From: Paludibacteraceae bacterium | Lineage (GTDB): Bacteria > Bacteroidota > Bacteroidia > Bacteroidales > Paludibacteraceae | Direction: 5' to 3' | DNA length: 44,116 nt | NCBI GenBank assembly: GCA_024399575.1 | Contig: JAKSNT010000010.1 | Location: 1-44,116, forward strand | Shown here: one piece after another, positions 30,141 to 40,123 of the stretch | Layout: every line of letters begins with the position of its first letter | How positions within the stretch are numbered: position 1 is the stretch's first letter | The notes under the pieces: model-generated | What the model was told of the DNA's origin: nothing | Database searches by the model: none | What the model saw: the letters and a program-made list of their open reading frames with translations, nothing else | Program-made: the position numbers and the translations under genes

Positions 30141-30150
30141 GGTGTAAAGA

Positions 30151-30184
30151 GGCAACTTTTGATATAGCAATACCAAAAGTTGCC
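30151..30184 (-). terminator. Stem-loop after fbp
   Basis: A perfect 11-bp stem, GGCAACTTTTG at 30151-30161 and CAAAAGTTGCC at 30174-30184. On the minus strand it is followed by TCTTTACACC, so the U-run is short. The nth start codon comes 10 bases later. Confidence 0.6.
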
Positions 30185-30196
30185 TTGTAAAGGATG

Positions 30197-32149
30197 TTAT
30201 TGTTGTGCGTATTTTAATTTGTAGTATTTGAGAAGTTCTTTCAATTCATCGACCTGACGTTGCAATTTGCGACCATTGTCTGTGTCTCGCACGTAAGTGC
30301 GTTTTGCGTCAGTCTCGACAACGAAATGTGTACCTTGAAGGTCACAGCCTTCTTCTATCGCTTTCTGTCTGCTTTCGAATGGTTCGTGCTGTACGAGTTG
30401 CATAGTATGCGAGTTGGAAATAAGTGTATAGCCTGCAATACCTGTTTCGCTGTGATAAGCTCGTGAGAAACCACCGTCGATTACCAGCACTTTGCCGTTC
30501 GCACGTATTGGACTCTCTCCTTTTGTGGTTTTGACTGGTACGTGTCCGTTTATTATATGGCGATGTGCACCTATGACACCAAACTCGTCAAGAATGTAGT
30601 CGCAATATTTATCGTGTTCGCGGTGTTTGTAGTAGAATCCTTTTCTTTCTGTGTGAGTCTCTTTTTCCTCTAACAGATATCGTTCGAATGTGGCCATTTG
30701 GTGTTTGTCGAACGAAGGACTATCTGCTCCACACCACCAATACCACATGTAATCTATTGATTCTCTATATTCAGGCATGTCTTTGCATGGAAGACAAGCT
30801 ACACGGACCAATCTATCCACTTCGTCACAGAAAGCTCGTCCGGAATATTTTCTACCGAGAAGCTCAACTTCCTTAAATTTCCCATCTTCAGTCATTGGAA
30901 TTGAAGCATGGAACAGGAGGTTGCCGTTGCATACTAAATAAAGCGAGCCTTTGTCAAGCATCAGACGGAGATGTTGTGCCAGTTTCGCACTTCCAGCGAA
31001 CGAGTTGTGAAGTTTCTCGACCACGTCACGCTCTTCTGCCGTCAGGGTATATGGGTCGTTAGGATTTACTGTTGGAAAATCTGGGTCTTTCATCTTGTAC
31101 CAGTTGCCTCCGATTTCCACTGTTCCTTCTTCTCTGTTCATTCTGTGTAACAAATCGCGATTTTCCATGTGCCATTCCGGATGACGCATAATGATCTCGT
31201 GTTCAAGTTTCCATTGAATGACAGCTATTGCTTTGTGCATTTGAGCAATCAATCGTACGTTTGCTTCGTCATAATTGATATCGGCATATTTGAGTTTTGG
31301 CATATATGGTTGACAAGTATCGTTCTGATAATAGGATTGTGCAAATGTTGCTAGAGGTATCATGTTTATGCCATATCCGTCCTCCAAAGTGGTGAGATTT
31401 GCGTATCTCAGTGAGATACGGATGACGTTGCACATACATGCGTCATTTCCTGCGGCTGCTCCCATCCATAGTACATCATGATTTCCCCACTGAATGTCTA
31501 TGTCGCGATAATTCATTAACTTGTCCATTATGAGGTGTGCTCCTGGTCCGCGGTCGTAAACATCTCCTACAAGGTGCAGACGGTCAATAACCAAGCGCTG
31601 AATCAGCAAACTCATTTCAACTATGAAGGCATCTGAACGTCCATTGTCGATGATGCTATGGAAAATAGCAGTCACATATGCGTGCTTGTGCTCGTCATCG
31701 CCCGATTCATACATAAGTTCCTCGATGATATACGAGAAAGCCACTGGTAATGCTTTTCTGACTTTTGAACGGGTATATTTAGACGAACATGCCTTGCAGA
31801 TGCGAACCAAACGCATAAGTGTTACCATATACCATTCGTCGATATTTTCTTTTTCTTCACGCTTGATGATTTCGAGACGCTCTGAAGGGTAGTAGATGAG
31901 CGTACAAAGGTCGTGTTTCTCTTTTTCACGCAACTCTGTCCCGAACTCTTCGTTGACCTTTCTTGCGACTGCTCCGCTTGCATTACGTAGCACATGGTCG
32001 AATGCTTCATACTCACCATGCACATCTGAGAGGTAATGTTCGGTGCCTTTTGGTAAATTCAGAATGGCTTCGAGGTTGATAATTTCCGTCGAAGCAGCCT
32101 CAATAGTAGGGAATTGACGTCCCAATAAATCCAAATAACGTTTGTCCAT
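30197..32149 (-). CDS. fbp: Fructose-1,6-bisphosphatase, class III
   Basis: Gluconeogenic phosphatase of 650 residues from ATG 32149 (MDKRYLDLLGRQFPT). Class III enzymes are unrelated to the common class I form and occur in Firmicutes and Bacteroidota. The metallophosphatase motifs are visible: YLSDVHGEYEAF, LVGDVYDRGPGA, IQWGNHDVLWMGA and the late RHIINGHVPV. A start 12 codons upstream (32185) would overlap the promoter, so the inner ATG is chosen. It diverges from the sigma factor gene. Confidence 0.95.
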   Translation of the reverse strand: MDKRYLDLLGRQFPTIEAASTEIINLEAILNLPKGTEHYLSDVHGEYEAFDHVLRNASGAVARKVNEEFGTELREKEKHDLCTLIYYPSERLEIIKREEKENIDEWYMVTLMRLVRICKACSSKYTRSKVRKALPVAFSYIIEELMYESGDDEHKHAYVTAIFHSIIDNGRSDAFIVEMSLLIQRLVIDRLHLVGDVYDRGPGAHLIMDKLMNYRDIDIQWGNHDVLWMGAAAGNDACMCNVIRISLRYANLTTLEDGYGINMIPLATFAQSYYQNDTCQPYMPKLKYADINYDEANVRLIAQMHKAIAVIQWKLEHEIIMRHPEWHMENRDLLHRMNREEGTVEIGGNWYKMKDPDFPTVNPNDPYTLTAEERDVVEKLHNSFAGSAKLAQHLRLMLDKGSLYLVCNGNLLFHASIPMTEDGKFKEVELLGRKYSGRAFCDEVDRLVRVACLPCKDMPEYRESIDYMWYWWCGADSPSFDKHQMATFERYLLEEKETHTERKGFYYKHREHDKYCDYILDEFGVIGAHRHIINGHVPVKTTKGESPIRANGKVLVIDGGFSRAYHSETGIAGYTLISNSHTMQLVQHEPFESRQKAIEEGCDLQGTHFVVETDAKRTYVRDTDNGRKLQRQVDELKELLKYYKLKYAQQ

Positions 32150-32182
32150 ATCGATTAAAATGTTTGTTTCTCTATCACACCG

Positions 32183-32214
32183 CAAAGTTAACTATTTTAG
32201 TTGATATGACCAAA
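32183..32214 (-). promoter_or_regulatory. Bacteroidota-type promoter for fbp
   Basis: On the minus strand, TTTG at 32214-32211 is 20 bases before TAACTTTG at 32190-32183. This supports the start at 32149. Confidence 0.78.
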
Positions 32215-32256
32215 AAAATAAATTGATATTTTTTGTAAAAAATAAGTGTCTAATAA

Positions 32257-32288
32257 TTTGGTGAATATAAAAAAAAGCAGTAAATTTG
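32257..32288 (+). promoter_or_regulatory. Bacteroidota-type promoter for the sigma factor gene
   Basis: TTTG at 32257-32260 is 20 bases before TAAATTTG at 32281-32288. The leader to 32354 is about 60 bases. The sigma factor gene is thus driven by the promoter class its own product should recognise. Its upstream element lies 43 bases from the divergent fbp promoter. Confidence 0.78.
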
Positions 32289-32353
32289 CAGCCTATTGTG
32301 ATGTTGCTTGGACGTGAGTTAAAAATATTGAATATCAAAATAATAAATGCAAT

Positions 32354-33217
32354 ATGCGCCAGCTGAAAATTACTAAATCAATTACCAATCGTGAAAGCCA
32401 GTCGTTGGATAAGTATCTTCAGGAAATCGGTCGCGAAGAATTGATTTCAGTGGAGGAAGAGGTTAAACTTGCTCAAGAAATTCGTAAGGGCAATCGTCGT
32501 GCTCTTGATAAATTGGTGAGTTCTAACCTGCGTTTTGTTGTTTCTGTAGCAAAACAATACCAGAATCAAGGACTTTCTTTGCCAGATCTCATTAACGAAG
32601 GCAATCTTGGACTTATCAAGGCAGCTGAGAAATTTGATGAAACTAGAGGTTTTAAATTTATTTCGTATGCTGTGTGGTGGATTCGTCAAGCTATCCTTCA
32701 GGCATTGGCTGAACAATCGCGTATTGTTCGTTTGCCTTTGAATCAGGTTGGTTCTCTTAATAAAATCAATAAGGCTCTTTCTCGTTTTGAACAGGAGAAT
32801 GAGCGTCGTCCTTCTGCTGAAGAACTTGCTGAGGAACTTGATTTGCCTATTGATAAGGTGTCGGATACTATCAAAATTTCTGGTCGTCATGTCTCTGTTG
32901 ATGCTCCTTTCGTTGAGGGTGAGGATAATTCTCTGCTTGATGTGTTAGTCAACAATGATTCTCCTATTGCAGATCAGTCTCTTATAAGTGAATCGCTCGC
33001 TACGGAGATATATCGTTCTCTTGAAACATTGTTGACAGAGCGTGAACGTGAGATACTTAAACTTTTTTATGGTATAGGATGTCAGGAAATGACACTTGAG
33101 GAAATTGGTGACCGTTTTGGCCTCACTCGCGAACGTGTCCGTCAAATCAAAGAAAAAGCCTTGCGCAGACTTCGCAATGACCCTAAAAACAAAATTCTAA
33201 AAGGTTATCTTGGCTGA
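32354..33217 (+). CDS. rpoD: Primary (housekeeping) sigma-70 factor
   Basis: The main transcription initiation factor, 287 residues. Region 1.1 is absent, as in the Bacteroidota primary sigma. Region 1.2 begins [16 protein letters not shown]. Region 2 has [20 protein letters not shown] and [14 protein letters not shown] (-7 recognition). Region 3 follows from SLNKINKAL. Region 4 ends with the helix-turn-helix [22 protein letters not shown]. The MATE gene starts 8 bases before its stop codon. Confidence 0.95.
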   Translation: MRQLKITKSITNRESQSLDKYLQEIGREELISVEEEVKLAQEIRKGNRRALDKLVSSNLRFVVSVAKQYQNQGLSLPDLINEGNLGLIKAAEKFDETRGFKFISYAVWWIRQAILQALAEQSRIVRLPLNQVGSLNKINKALSRFEQENERRPSAEELAEELDLPIDKVSDTIKISGRHVSVDAPFVEGEDNSLLDVLVNNDSPIADQSLISESLATEIYRSLETLLTEREREILKLFYGIGCQEMTLEEIGDRFGLTRERVRQIKEKALRRLRNDPKNKILKGYLG

Positions 33218-34550
33218 TTTTCGTAACGATTCCATCCTGAAATTGATATGGGAGTTTACTCTCCCTTCTCTCATTGGCACCTTGGCAAATACAATATACA
33301 ATATTGTAGATCGTATATTTATTGGCCAGGGTGTCGGCACTTTTGCTATATCGGGTCTTGCATTGACGTTTCCTATTATGAACATCATGACTGCTTTTGG
33401 AATGTTGGTCGGGCAAGGCGCTGCAGCAGAAATGTCAATTAGGCTTGGTCGTCGCGATCATAGTGAGAGCAGCGTATTGTCGAATATGATATTGCTGACG
33501 TTTGTGAATTATCTTCTGGTTACTGTTATATGCTATATAAATCTTGACAGAATACTTGAATTGTTTGGTGGTTCTCCCAATACAATTCCTTATGCCCGAC
33601 AGTATCTTGAGATAATCATTCCTGGTCATTTCATGACTTCACTTGGTTTTGGATTGTCGAATATTATAAGATCGTCTGGAAGGCCGAAGATAGCAATGCT
33701 TACGCTTGTATCTGGTGCTGCATTGAATATACTGCTTGATCCATTTTTTATTTTTGTCTTTGACCTTGGAATACGTGGTGCTGCCATAGCTACTGTGATT
33801 TCAATGACTTTGACTACTTTTTTGGCTCTTTACGAAGTGTCAGGTATGCTTAAATCTTGTGAGGTCAAGCCGGATTTTCGTATTCTTTTTCGTATAGTGT
33901 CTATTGGTATGTCTCCTTTCCTTCTTCAAATTTGCAATTCTCTTGTAAATGTTGAAATGAATCGTTGTCTTGGTTTGTATGGTGGTGATTTAGCCATAGG
34001 GGCTTTCGGTATCATAACGTCTTTTTCAACTTTGATAACTATGATGGTAGTTGGTGTGAATCATGGGCTTCAGCCTATCATCGGGTTCAATTATGGAGCC
34101 GGATTGAAGCACCGTGTGGTTGAAACATTGCGTGCTGGTATGATAATTGGAACGGTTATAACTACTCTTGGATGGTTACTGGCAATGTTCTGCCCAGCAT
34201 ATATCGCTAAATGTTTTAATTCTAACGATGTGGTTCTGATAGGAATGACAGCCAATGGTTTGAGGTTTTATTGTCTGTTACTTGGATTTGTAGGATTTCA
34301 CCTTGTGACAACTAACTATTATCAAAGTATTGGCAGGTCGGATATCTCTATTTTACTGACACTTATGCGTCAGGTGGGTTTCCTTATCCCTTTTATTTTG
34401 ATTCTTCCAGTGTATTTGCCTTTGATTCCTGGATTGTCTGGGCTGACTGAGTTGAACTGTCTTTGGCTGGCTCAACCTGCATCTGTATTATGTTCTGTAC
34501 TCCTTGCACTCATTTTTCTTTGTCATGACAAGTATTTAACTAAAATATAA
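33210..34550 (+). CDS. MATE-family efflux transporter
   Basis: A 446-residue multidrug/Na+ or H+ antiporter-like protein with about 12 helices. The N-terminal motif [26 protein letters not shown] matches the start of MATE proteins. The [18 protein letters not shown] and [13 protein letters not shown] segments are typical. No upstream ATG exists. The TTG at 33210, preceded by AAAAGG, gives the expected length, and the next in-frame ATG would delete the first helix. The start overlaps the sigma factor gene by 8 bases, so translational coupling is likely. Substrate unknown. Confidence 0.9.
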   Translation: MADFRNDSILKLIWEFTLPSLIGTLANTIYNIVDRIFIGQGVGTFAISGLALTFPIMNIMTAFGMLVGQGAAAEMSIRLGRRDHSESSVLSNMILLTFVNYLLVTVICYINLDRILELFGGSPNTIPYARQYLEIIIPGHFMTSLGFGLSNIIRSSGRPKIAMLTLVSGAALNILLDPFFIFVFDLGIRGAAIATVISMTLTTFLALYEVSGMLKSCEVKPDFRILFRIVSIGMSPFLLQICNSLVNVEMNRCLGLYGGDLAIGAFGIITSFSTLITMMVVGVNHGLQPIIGFNYGAGLKHRVVETLRAGMIIGTVITTLGWLLAMFCPAYIAKCFNSNDVVLIGMTANGLRFYCLLLGFVGFHLVTTNYYQSIGRSDISILLTLMRQVGFLIPFILILPVYLPLIPGLSGLTELNCLWLAQPASVLCSVLLALIFLCHDKYLTKI

Positions 34551-34560
34551 GTATATAACT

Positions 34561-35436
34561 ATGATACAATCTATGACTGGCTATGGCAAAGCCACCTGCG
34601 AATATAAAGGCAGGAAAATTGTCATTGAACTTAAATCACTCAATTCTAAGGGAGTGGATATGAATACTCGTGTGGCAAGTCTATATCGTGAAAAAGACAT
34701 CGAAATACGCAATACTGTTGCTCAACGCTTGCTTCGTGGAAAGATTGATTTGTTTTTGTATTATGATGACATGACTTCAGAAAATGCTGTCGAGTTGAAT
34801 GTGCCATTGATGAATAAGTACCATCAGCAATTGGTATCGGCTTCTGCTCAACTTGGTGTTGCAATGCCATCAAATTTAATGGAGGTGTTGATTAGAATGC
34901 CTGAAGTAATGAAGTCTGGGTGCTCTACTCTTGAACCTGAGGAATGGGATTTGGTCACGAAAGCTCTTGACGAGGCTATAATTCAGATTGAGCTGTTCCG
35001 TAAGCAGGAGGGTGATGCACTTCAGAAAATGTTTGAGGATAAGCTTGCCATTATTGAAAATCTTCTTGCTGAGGTCGAACCATTTGAGTCTGAACGTATT
35101 GCAAAAATACGTGCTCGTCTTGAGGAAAATCTCAATAGCATAAAGGAAAAGATAGTTGTTGACCCTAACCGTCTTGAACAGGAGATGATTTTTTATCTTG
35201 AAAAACTTGATATAAATGAAGAGAAAGTTCGTCTTAGAAATCACATAAAATATTTTCGCGAGACCATGAACACTGAACTTGCTCCTGGCAAAAAGCTTGG
35301 TTTTATCGCTCAGGAGATGGGTCGTGAGATCAATACTCTTGGTTCAAAATCAAATCATAGCGAAATGCAGATAATTGTTGTAAAGATGAAAGATCAACTT
35401 GAACAGATCAAGGAACAGGTACTCAATGTTCTTTAA
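34561..35436 (+). CDS. YicC/YloC family endoribonuclease-like protein
   Basis: A 291-residue protein with the unmistakable family ends: MIQSMTGYGKATCEYKGRKI at the start and GKKLGFIAQEMGREINTLGSKS near the C-terminus. E. coli YicC is reported to act as an endoribonuclease, so RNA cleavage is the likely role. In many Bacteroidota yicC is followed by gmk. Here it is followed at once by a strong terminator, so that pairing is absent. It starts 10 bases after the MATE gene and probably shares its transcript. Confidence 0.92.
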   Translation: MIQSMTGYGKATCEYKGRKIVIELKSLNSKGVDMNTRVASLYREKDIEIRNTVAQRLLRGKIDLFLYYDDMTSENAVELNVPLMNKYHQQLVSASAQLGVAMPSNLMEVLIRMPEVMKSGCSTLEPEEWDLVTKALDEAIIQIELFRKQEGDALQKMFEDKLAIIENLLAEVEPFESERIAKIRARLEENLNSIKEKIVVDPNRLEQEMIFYLEKLDINEEKVRLRNHIKYFRETMNTELAPGKKLGFIAQEMGREINTLGSKSNHSEMQIIVVKMKDQLEQIKEQVLNVL

Positions 35437-35454
35437 TTCTGTTGTATTCTTCTA

Positions 35455-35498
35455 AGAGAGACAGCCAGCAAAATTAAATTGCTGGCTGTCTCTCTTTT
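35455..35498 (+). terminator. Strong terminator between yicC and the PBP1A gene
   Basis: A perfect 16-bp stem (arms 35455-35470 and 35480-35495, loop AAATTAAAT) is followed by TTTT on the plus strand. It separates two convergent genes. The minus-strand tail is a poorer U-run, but the stem could stop transcription in both directions. Confidence 0.9.
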
Positions 35499-35512
35499 AC
35501 ATTCGGAAATTG

Positions 35513-37840
35513 TTATTGCTGACATCCTGCCGTTGGATTGAACCATGACGGAATATTAAATCCCTTTTCTGTCGAATAATCCATAGTTTGGTCATTATAT
35601 ACTTTGTTCATGTATATGGCCCATATTGGCAATGCCATTGAAGCTCCTTGACCTTCTGCCATATTTGTGAAGTGAACGCTTCTGTCTTCCCATCCTACCC
35701 ATACACCGGTTACGAGTTGAGGAGTGAATCCCATGAACCAACCATCTGAATTTTCCTGTGTGGTTCCAGTCTTGCCTCCACATGGCGCATTGAAACCGAA
35801 TTTATATCTTACCCTCGAACCTGTTCCACCGTTCACTACTGCCTGAAGCATATCCAACATCTTGTATGTTGTCTCTTCGCTCAACACCTCTTCGGTTTTA
35901 GGGGTGAATTCGGCTATTCTGTTGCCAATATTGTCTTCTATGTGAGTGACGTACACTGGCTCTGTCCTGATGCCCCTGTTTGCGAATGTTGTGTATGCAT
36001 CAACCATTTCGGCTACGGTTACCTCGCATGGTCCGAGGCATATTGAAACTACAGGAATAAGTTCTCCTTTGATTCCGAAAGACCGCATGAGATCTACCAT
36101 TGCCTGTGGCGTTACTAAGCTCATGACGTATGCTGAAATCCAGTTGCTCGAATTTTGCAATCCCCATCTTAAGGATACGGTTTCTCCTCTTCGTTTGTCG
36201 TCGTTTCTTGGTGTCCAAGGTCTTCCGAGCTCATCGTACAATGTGTATGGCTGGTTGATGGTAGTCTGGCAAGGCCAGTATCCGTTTGACATTGCGAGAC
36301 TATAAAGATATGGCTTGACGGTCGAACCAACTTGCCGGCGTCCCGCTGTAACCATGTCATATTGGAAAGAAGAGAAATCAGTACCGCCAACGTATGCTTT
36401 GACATGACCAGTCATTGGATCTATGCTCATCATGCCGCAACGTGCGAAGTATTTACTGTATCTGATTGAATCTAATGGAGTCATTGTCGTGTCTATCTGA
36501 CCATTATACGAGAATACAAGCATGTCTGTTGGTGTGTTGAATGACTTGATTATTTCGCGTTCGCTTGCTCCATTTGCTTTCATTACGCGCCACCTTTCTG
36601 ATTGACGCATTGCCTTGTTCATAAACTTTTCAATCTGTTCATCGGTTGTTCTTGGGGAAAATGGTGCCTTTTCTTTTCCTTTGCACGATTTGAAGAAATT
36701 ATCCTGTAATGTTGCCATGTGTTGTTCTACAGCTTCTTCTGCATATTTCTGCATTCTCGAATCTATGGTTACATATATTTTTAGTCCATCGCGGTAAATG
36801 TCGTATTTTGTTCCGTCTGATTTCGGATTTTTTTCTATCCAACCATATAGTGGGTTGTCTGCCCATTCTATCGAGTCTAAGTAGTATTGTTGATATGGTT
36901 TGAGTTGCCATGATGCGTAGTCGTCTCTGTCTGGTTCCTTTGCGGTGAGCATACGTCTTAAATATTCTCTGAAATATGGTGCCATGCCGAGCTTATGGTC
37001 AACCTTGTGAAAATTAAGTACTAATGGTAGTTGCTTTAGCGAATCTCTCTCCTCTTTCGTAATGTAATTTGACTTCTCCATTTGTTTGAATACCACATTC
37101 CTGCGTTCTCGTGTAGCTTCTTGTCTGCTTTGTCTTGCTGGATTATATAACGATGGATTCTTGCACATTCCTACTAGTGTTGCAGACTGCTCTATATTCA
37201 ATTTGTCAGCATTGCAACCAAAATATACGTTTGCTGCTGTTGTTATTCCTACTGCATTGTTCAAAAAATCAAACTTGTTGAGATACATAGTTATTATTTC
37301 TTCTTTTGTGTACAGTTTTTCGAGTTTTACAGCTATTACCCATTCTATAGGTTTCTGGAATGCACGTTCAATCAGATTTCCCGCTCTTGGCGAAAATAGT
37401 TGTTTTGCAAGTTGCTGCGTGATTGTAGAACCTCCTCCTGCACTTTTTATATGTAGTATTCCGCGGAATATTATTGCTCTCATAAGCGCTTTCCCATCTA
37501 TGCCTGAATGTTTCATGAATCGCGCATCTTCTGTTGCAATCAGTGCTTTAATTACGTTGGACGAAATCTCGTTATATTGTGTGTTGATACGGTTGTCTTG
37601 GGCTGTGTAGAATGTTCCTATCAACTGTCCGTCGCTTGATATGATTTCTGAGGCGTATTTGTTCTTTGGGTTCTGCAGTTCTTCGATTGGTGGAAGATAT
37701 CCTATGAACCCAAGACTGATTAATGCAAAAATGCAGAATATTACTACTACTGCAGTAAAGTATAAGCCCCAAAGCCATCTCAGAAATATTCTTTTCTGTT
37801 CTTTTGACAATTCGCTTTTGCCAGATTTTTTCTTTGCCAT
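35513..37840 (-). CDS. Class A penicillin-binding protein (PBP1A)
   Basis: Bifunctional peptidoglycan synthase of 775 residues. One N-terminal membrane helix (about 22-46) precedes the GT51 glycosyltransferase, with catalytic Glu104 in ATEDARF and GGSTITQQLAKQLF. The transpeptidase has Ser506 in GSTVKP (S-x2-K), SSN in LQNSSNW, and KTG from Lys690 in GGKTGTT. The length is usual for the Bacteroidota homologue. It is the last gene of the meaB-PAP2-PBP run, 5 bases after the PAP2 gene. Gene names mrcA or ponA are both used for this family. Confidence 0.95.
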   Translation of the reverse strand: MAKKKSGKSELSKEQKRIFLRWLWGLYFTAVVVIFCIFALISLGFIGYLPPIEELQNPKNKYASEIISSDGQLIGTFYTAQDNRINTQYNEISSNVIKALIATEDARFMKHSGIDGKALMRAIIFRGILHIKSAGGGSTITQQLAKQLFSPRAGNLIERAFQKPIEWVIAVKLEKLYTKEEIITMYLNKFDFLNNAVGITTAANVYFGCNADKLNIEQSATLVGMCKNPSLYNPARQSRQEATRERRNVVFKQMEKSNYITKEERDSLKQLPLVLNFHKVDHKLGMAPYFREYLRRMLTAKEPDRDDYASWQLKPYQQYYLDSIEWADNPLYGWIEKNPKSDGTKYDIYRDGLKIYVTIDSRMQKYAEEAVEQHMATLQDNFFKSCKGKEKAPFSPRTTDEQIEKFMNKAMRQSERWRVMKANGASEREIIKSFNTPTDMLVFSYNGQIDTTMTPLDSIRYSKYFARCGMMSIDPMTGHVKAYVGGTDFSSFQYDMVTAGRRQVGSTVKPYLYSLAMSNGYWPCQTTINQPYTLYDELGRPWTPRNDDKRRGETVSLRWGLQNSSNWISAYVMSLVTPQAMVDLMRSFGIKGELIPVVSICLGPCEVTVAEMVDAYTTFANRGIRTEPVYVTHIEDNIGNRIAEFTPKTEEVLSEETTYKMLDMLQAVVNGGTGSRVRYKFGFNAPCGGKTGTTQENSDGWFMGFTPQLVTGVWVGWEDRSVHFTNMAEGQGASMALPIWAIYMNKVYNDQTMDYSTEKGFNIPSWFNPTAGCQQ

Positions 37841-37845
37841 AATAT

Positions 37846-38445
37846 CTATTTACTTATTTTGAAAAAAGGCGTTACCGCCAATACACTTACTACTCCAATT
37901 ACTGATCCTGCAGTTATGTCATCTAGGAAATGGAATGATAGATATACTCTTGAGTATGCTCCAGTTATAGCTATGGCGAGACATATTACTTTCTCCCACC
38001 ATTTCGGAACTAAAGTGCATATTGCAAACATCATTGCAAAAATTGCAGTTGAATGTCCGGATGGGAAACTTAGCCACATTGGCAAATCTATTCCTTGCAC
38101 CGTAGGAAGCACCACTCCTGCCTCTTCGAATACCACTTTCGGACGTGGGTGATTGAATGCGTATTTCAGAGGCTGTACTATTAGAGTTGACAATACCTGT
38201 CCTGATGCAATATATGCTCCCATCCACATTCTCCAAATTATCATCACCACACAAACTATCCAAGGTATATTGCCTCCGATGTTAGTGAAGTATTTGAAAA
38301 ATACGTCTGATTCTTCGTTGTGATGCCTGTTCAGCATTATGTGAAGGTCAATTCTTGGAATTGCAATCATTAAAGCAAGACAGACTAATACCAGTAAAAA
38401 CCATGGTACCAGAAAGCACATGTTTTTCCTGATGACGTTCATCAT
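37846..38445 (-). CDS. PAP2-family membrane phosphatase
   Basis: A 199-residue integral membrane phosphatase with the three PAP2 motifs complete: K94 to R101-P102 (KYAFNHPRP), PSGH at 128-131, and S165-R166 with His172 and Asp176 (SRVYLSFHFLDD). Likely substrates are undecaprenyl pyrophosphate or phosphatidylglycerol phosphate. Its place directly before a peptidoglycan synthase favours a role in lipid-carrier recycling, which is an inference. The start overlaps the meaB stop by 4 bases. Confidence 0.92.
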   Translation of the reverse strand: MMNVIRKNMCFLVPWFLLVLVCLALMIAIPRIDLHIMLNRHHNEESDVFFKYFTNIGGNIPWIVCVVMIIWRMWMGAYIASGQVLSTLIVQPLKYAFNHPRPKVVFEEAGVVLPTVQGIDLPMWLSFPSGHSTAIFAMMFAICTLVPKWWEKVICLAIAITGAYSRVYLSFHFLDDITAGSVIGVVSVLAVTPFFKISK

Positions 38446-39560
38446 ATCTTTTCAAAATATTTGTCAAGTACTTTCCATGCTGCAACGAACGAAGTTATTT
38501 CGTTACGGTTGACTTTGTCTTCCATCTCAGTCAGCAACTTTTCTATTTCGGTATTGTGATAGAAATGGTTTTTCAAATGTTCGTTTATGGTCTCATACAT
38601 CCAGTATTTGCTCTGTTGGTTGCGTTTATACTCGAAGTATCCATTTTTCGTAGTGAAAGCTACGTAATCTTCAACCATTTTCCAGACTTCTTCAATATGG
38701 AATTTCTCGTATGCAGAACAAGTGACGACGCTTGGCGTCTGTCCGGATTCTGGCATTGGGAACAGGTGTAATGCGTTTTGGAATTGTCTCTGTGCCAATT
38801 GTGCTTTTTCGATATTATTGCCGTCACATTTGTTAATCGCTATTCCGTCTGCCATTTCCATTATCCCTCGTTTGATTCCCTGTAATTCATCTCCTGTGCC
38901 TGCAAGTTGAATTAAAAGGAAAAAATCCACCATCGAATGCATTGCAGTTTCGCTTTGCCCGACACCGACAGTCTCCACGAATATGGTGTCAAATCCAGCT
39001 GCTTCGCATAATACGATTGATTCTCTTGTCTTTCTTGCCACTCCTCCAAGCGACCCTGCAGATGGCGAAGGACGAATGAAAGCATTTTTCTCTAATGACA
39101 ACTCTTCCATCCTTGTCTTGTCTCCGAGTATTGATCCTTTAGTCTTTTCCGAGCTTGGGTCGATTGCGAGCACAGCCAGTTTGTGACTGTCTTTGCAGAG
39201 ATACGTTCCCAGTGCATCAATGAATGTGCTCTTGCCAGCTCCTGGGACTCCTGTTATTCCTACCCTGATTGATTTTCCAGCATGAGGCAGGCACTTTTCA
39301 ATGACATTTTGTGCTATTTCCTGATGTTCTGTGAGGTTGCTTTCGGCGAGTGTTATTGCACGGCTGAGTATGGTTCTGTTGCCTGCCAATATTCCTTCAA
39401 CGTATTCATCTACGCTTAGTTCCTTTGCTTTTGGCCTTTTTTTGATATTCAGATAAGGATTCATTATTGGAGCTTCCTTAACCCCACTGTTCACTGCAAG
39501 TCCTTTGTACTCTTCGCTGTTTTCTGGATGTTCCATGTCTTTTGAATCGTTAGGTGTCAT
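38442..39560 (-). CDS. meaB: Methylmalonyl-CoA mutase-associated GTPase (MeaB/ArgK)
   Basis: A G3E-family GTPase chaperone that protects and loads B12-dependent methylmalonyl-CoA mutase. The protein is 372 residues from ATG 39560. It has the P-loop GVPGAGKS (104-111), LAIDPSSEKTKGSILGDKTRM, the FVETVGVGQSE switch region and NKCDG base recognition. A start at 39536 (MEHPENSEEYKG) matches the N-terminus I remember for Bacteroides homologues and may be the true one. The mutase genes are not in this window. A stem-loop lies just upstream. Confidence 0.93.
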   Translation of the reverse strand: MTPNDSKDMEHPENSEEYKGLAVNSGVKEAPIMNPYLNIKKRPKAKELSVDEYVEGILAGNRTILSRAITLAESNLTEHQEIAQNVIEKCLPHAGKSIRVGITGVPGAGKSTFIDALGTYLCKDSHKLAVLAIDPSSEKTKGSILGDKTRMEELSLEKNAFIRPSPSAGSLGGVARKTRESIVLCEAAGFDTIFVETVGVGQSETAMHSMVDFFLLIQLAGTGDELQGIKRGIMEMADGIAINKCDGNNIEKAQLAQRQFQNALHLFPMPESGQTPSVVTCSAYEKFHIEEVWKMVEDYVAFTTKNGYFEYKRNQQSKYWMYETINEHLKNHFYHNTEIEKLLTEMEDKVNRNEITSFVAAWKVLDKYFEKI

Positions 39561-39574
39561 TATATACCAAAATC

Positions 39575-39604
39575 GGGGTTAGCATATAAAACTAACCCCT
39601 TTTT
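39575..39604 (-). terminator. Stem-loop between the DUF1573 gene and meaB
   Basis: An 8-bp stem, GGGGTTAG (39575-39582) and CTAACCCC (39592-39599). The best U-run (TTTTT, 39600-39604) is on the plus strand, where no gene ends. On the minus strand the tail is CGATTTT. The strand of action is therefore uncertain, although the gene arrangement suggests minus. It lies 14 bases before the meaB frame. Confidence 0.55.
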
Positions 39605-39641
39605 ATCCATTGTGATTTGCCAATCGGTTGATTTGTGGCTT

Positions 39642-40040
39642 TTATTGTTTCTGTTGTTTTGGCGTCACTTGTCCTTTGATGTAAAGAACTACAGTGAAAT
39701 TTTCAGTTCCATTACTCAAGGTTACAGTGATTGATTTGTGGAAATTGCCTGGACGACCGCTTGCGCTGTATGTTGCTGTCACTACGCCCTGTTCTCCTGG
39801 CATGACTGGTTGGCGACTCCAATTTGGCGTTGTGCATCCGCAAGATGCTTTTACGTTAGTAACTGTTATTGGAGATTGCGAAATGTTCGTAAATGTAAAC
39901 ACATGCGATACTTTTCCGTCTTCTTCTTTTACTGTTCCGAAATCGTATGTGTTCTCAGTGAACTCTACGACTTGCTTTTCCTGTGCTGCTACGTTCAAGG
40001 CCATAACCAGAGCTACAGCAATAAATAACATTTTTTTCAT
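39642..40040 (-). CDS. DUF1573 family exported protein
   Basis: A 132-residue protein with a signal peptide (MKKMLFIAVALVMALNVAAQ) and one immunoglobulin-like DUF1573 domain. The family marks are YDFGTVKEEDGKVSHVFTFTN, the CGC motif in KASCGCTTPNW, and the closing VVLYIKGQV. Function is not established. It has its own promoter and is flanked by a stem-loop, so it is probably transcribed alone. Confidence 0.93.
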   Translation of the reverse strand: MKKMLFIAVALVMALNVAAQEKQVVEFTENTYDFGTVKEEDGKVSHVFTFTNISQSPITVTNVKASCGCTTPNWSRQPVMPGEQGVVTATYSASGRPGNFHKSITVTLSNGTENFTVVLYIKGQVTPKQQKQ

Positions 40041-40080
40041 ATCCTATTTATTTATTGGTTTTTTTATTCATAAATCGCTG

Positions 40081-40112
40081 CAAAGTTACAACTTTTTCTA
40101 CATTCTGCCAAA
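40081..40112 (-). promoter_or_regulatory. Bacteroidota-type promoter for the DUF1573 gene
   Basis: On the minus strand, TTTG at 40112-40109 is 20 bases before TAACTTTG at 40088-40081. The gene starts at 40040. Confidence 0.8.
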
Positions 40113-40123
40113 TGTTTTGTTGA

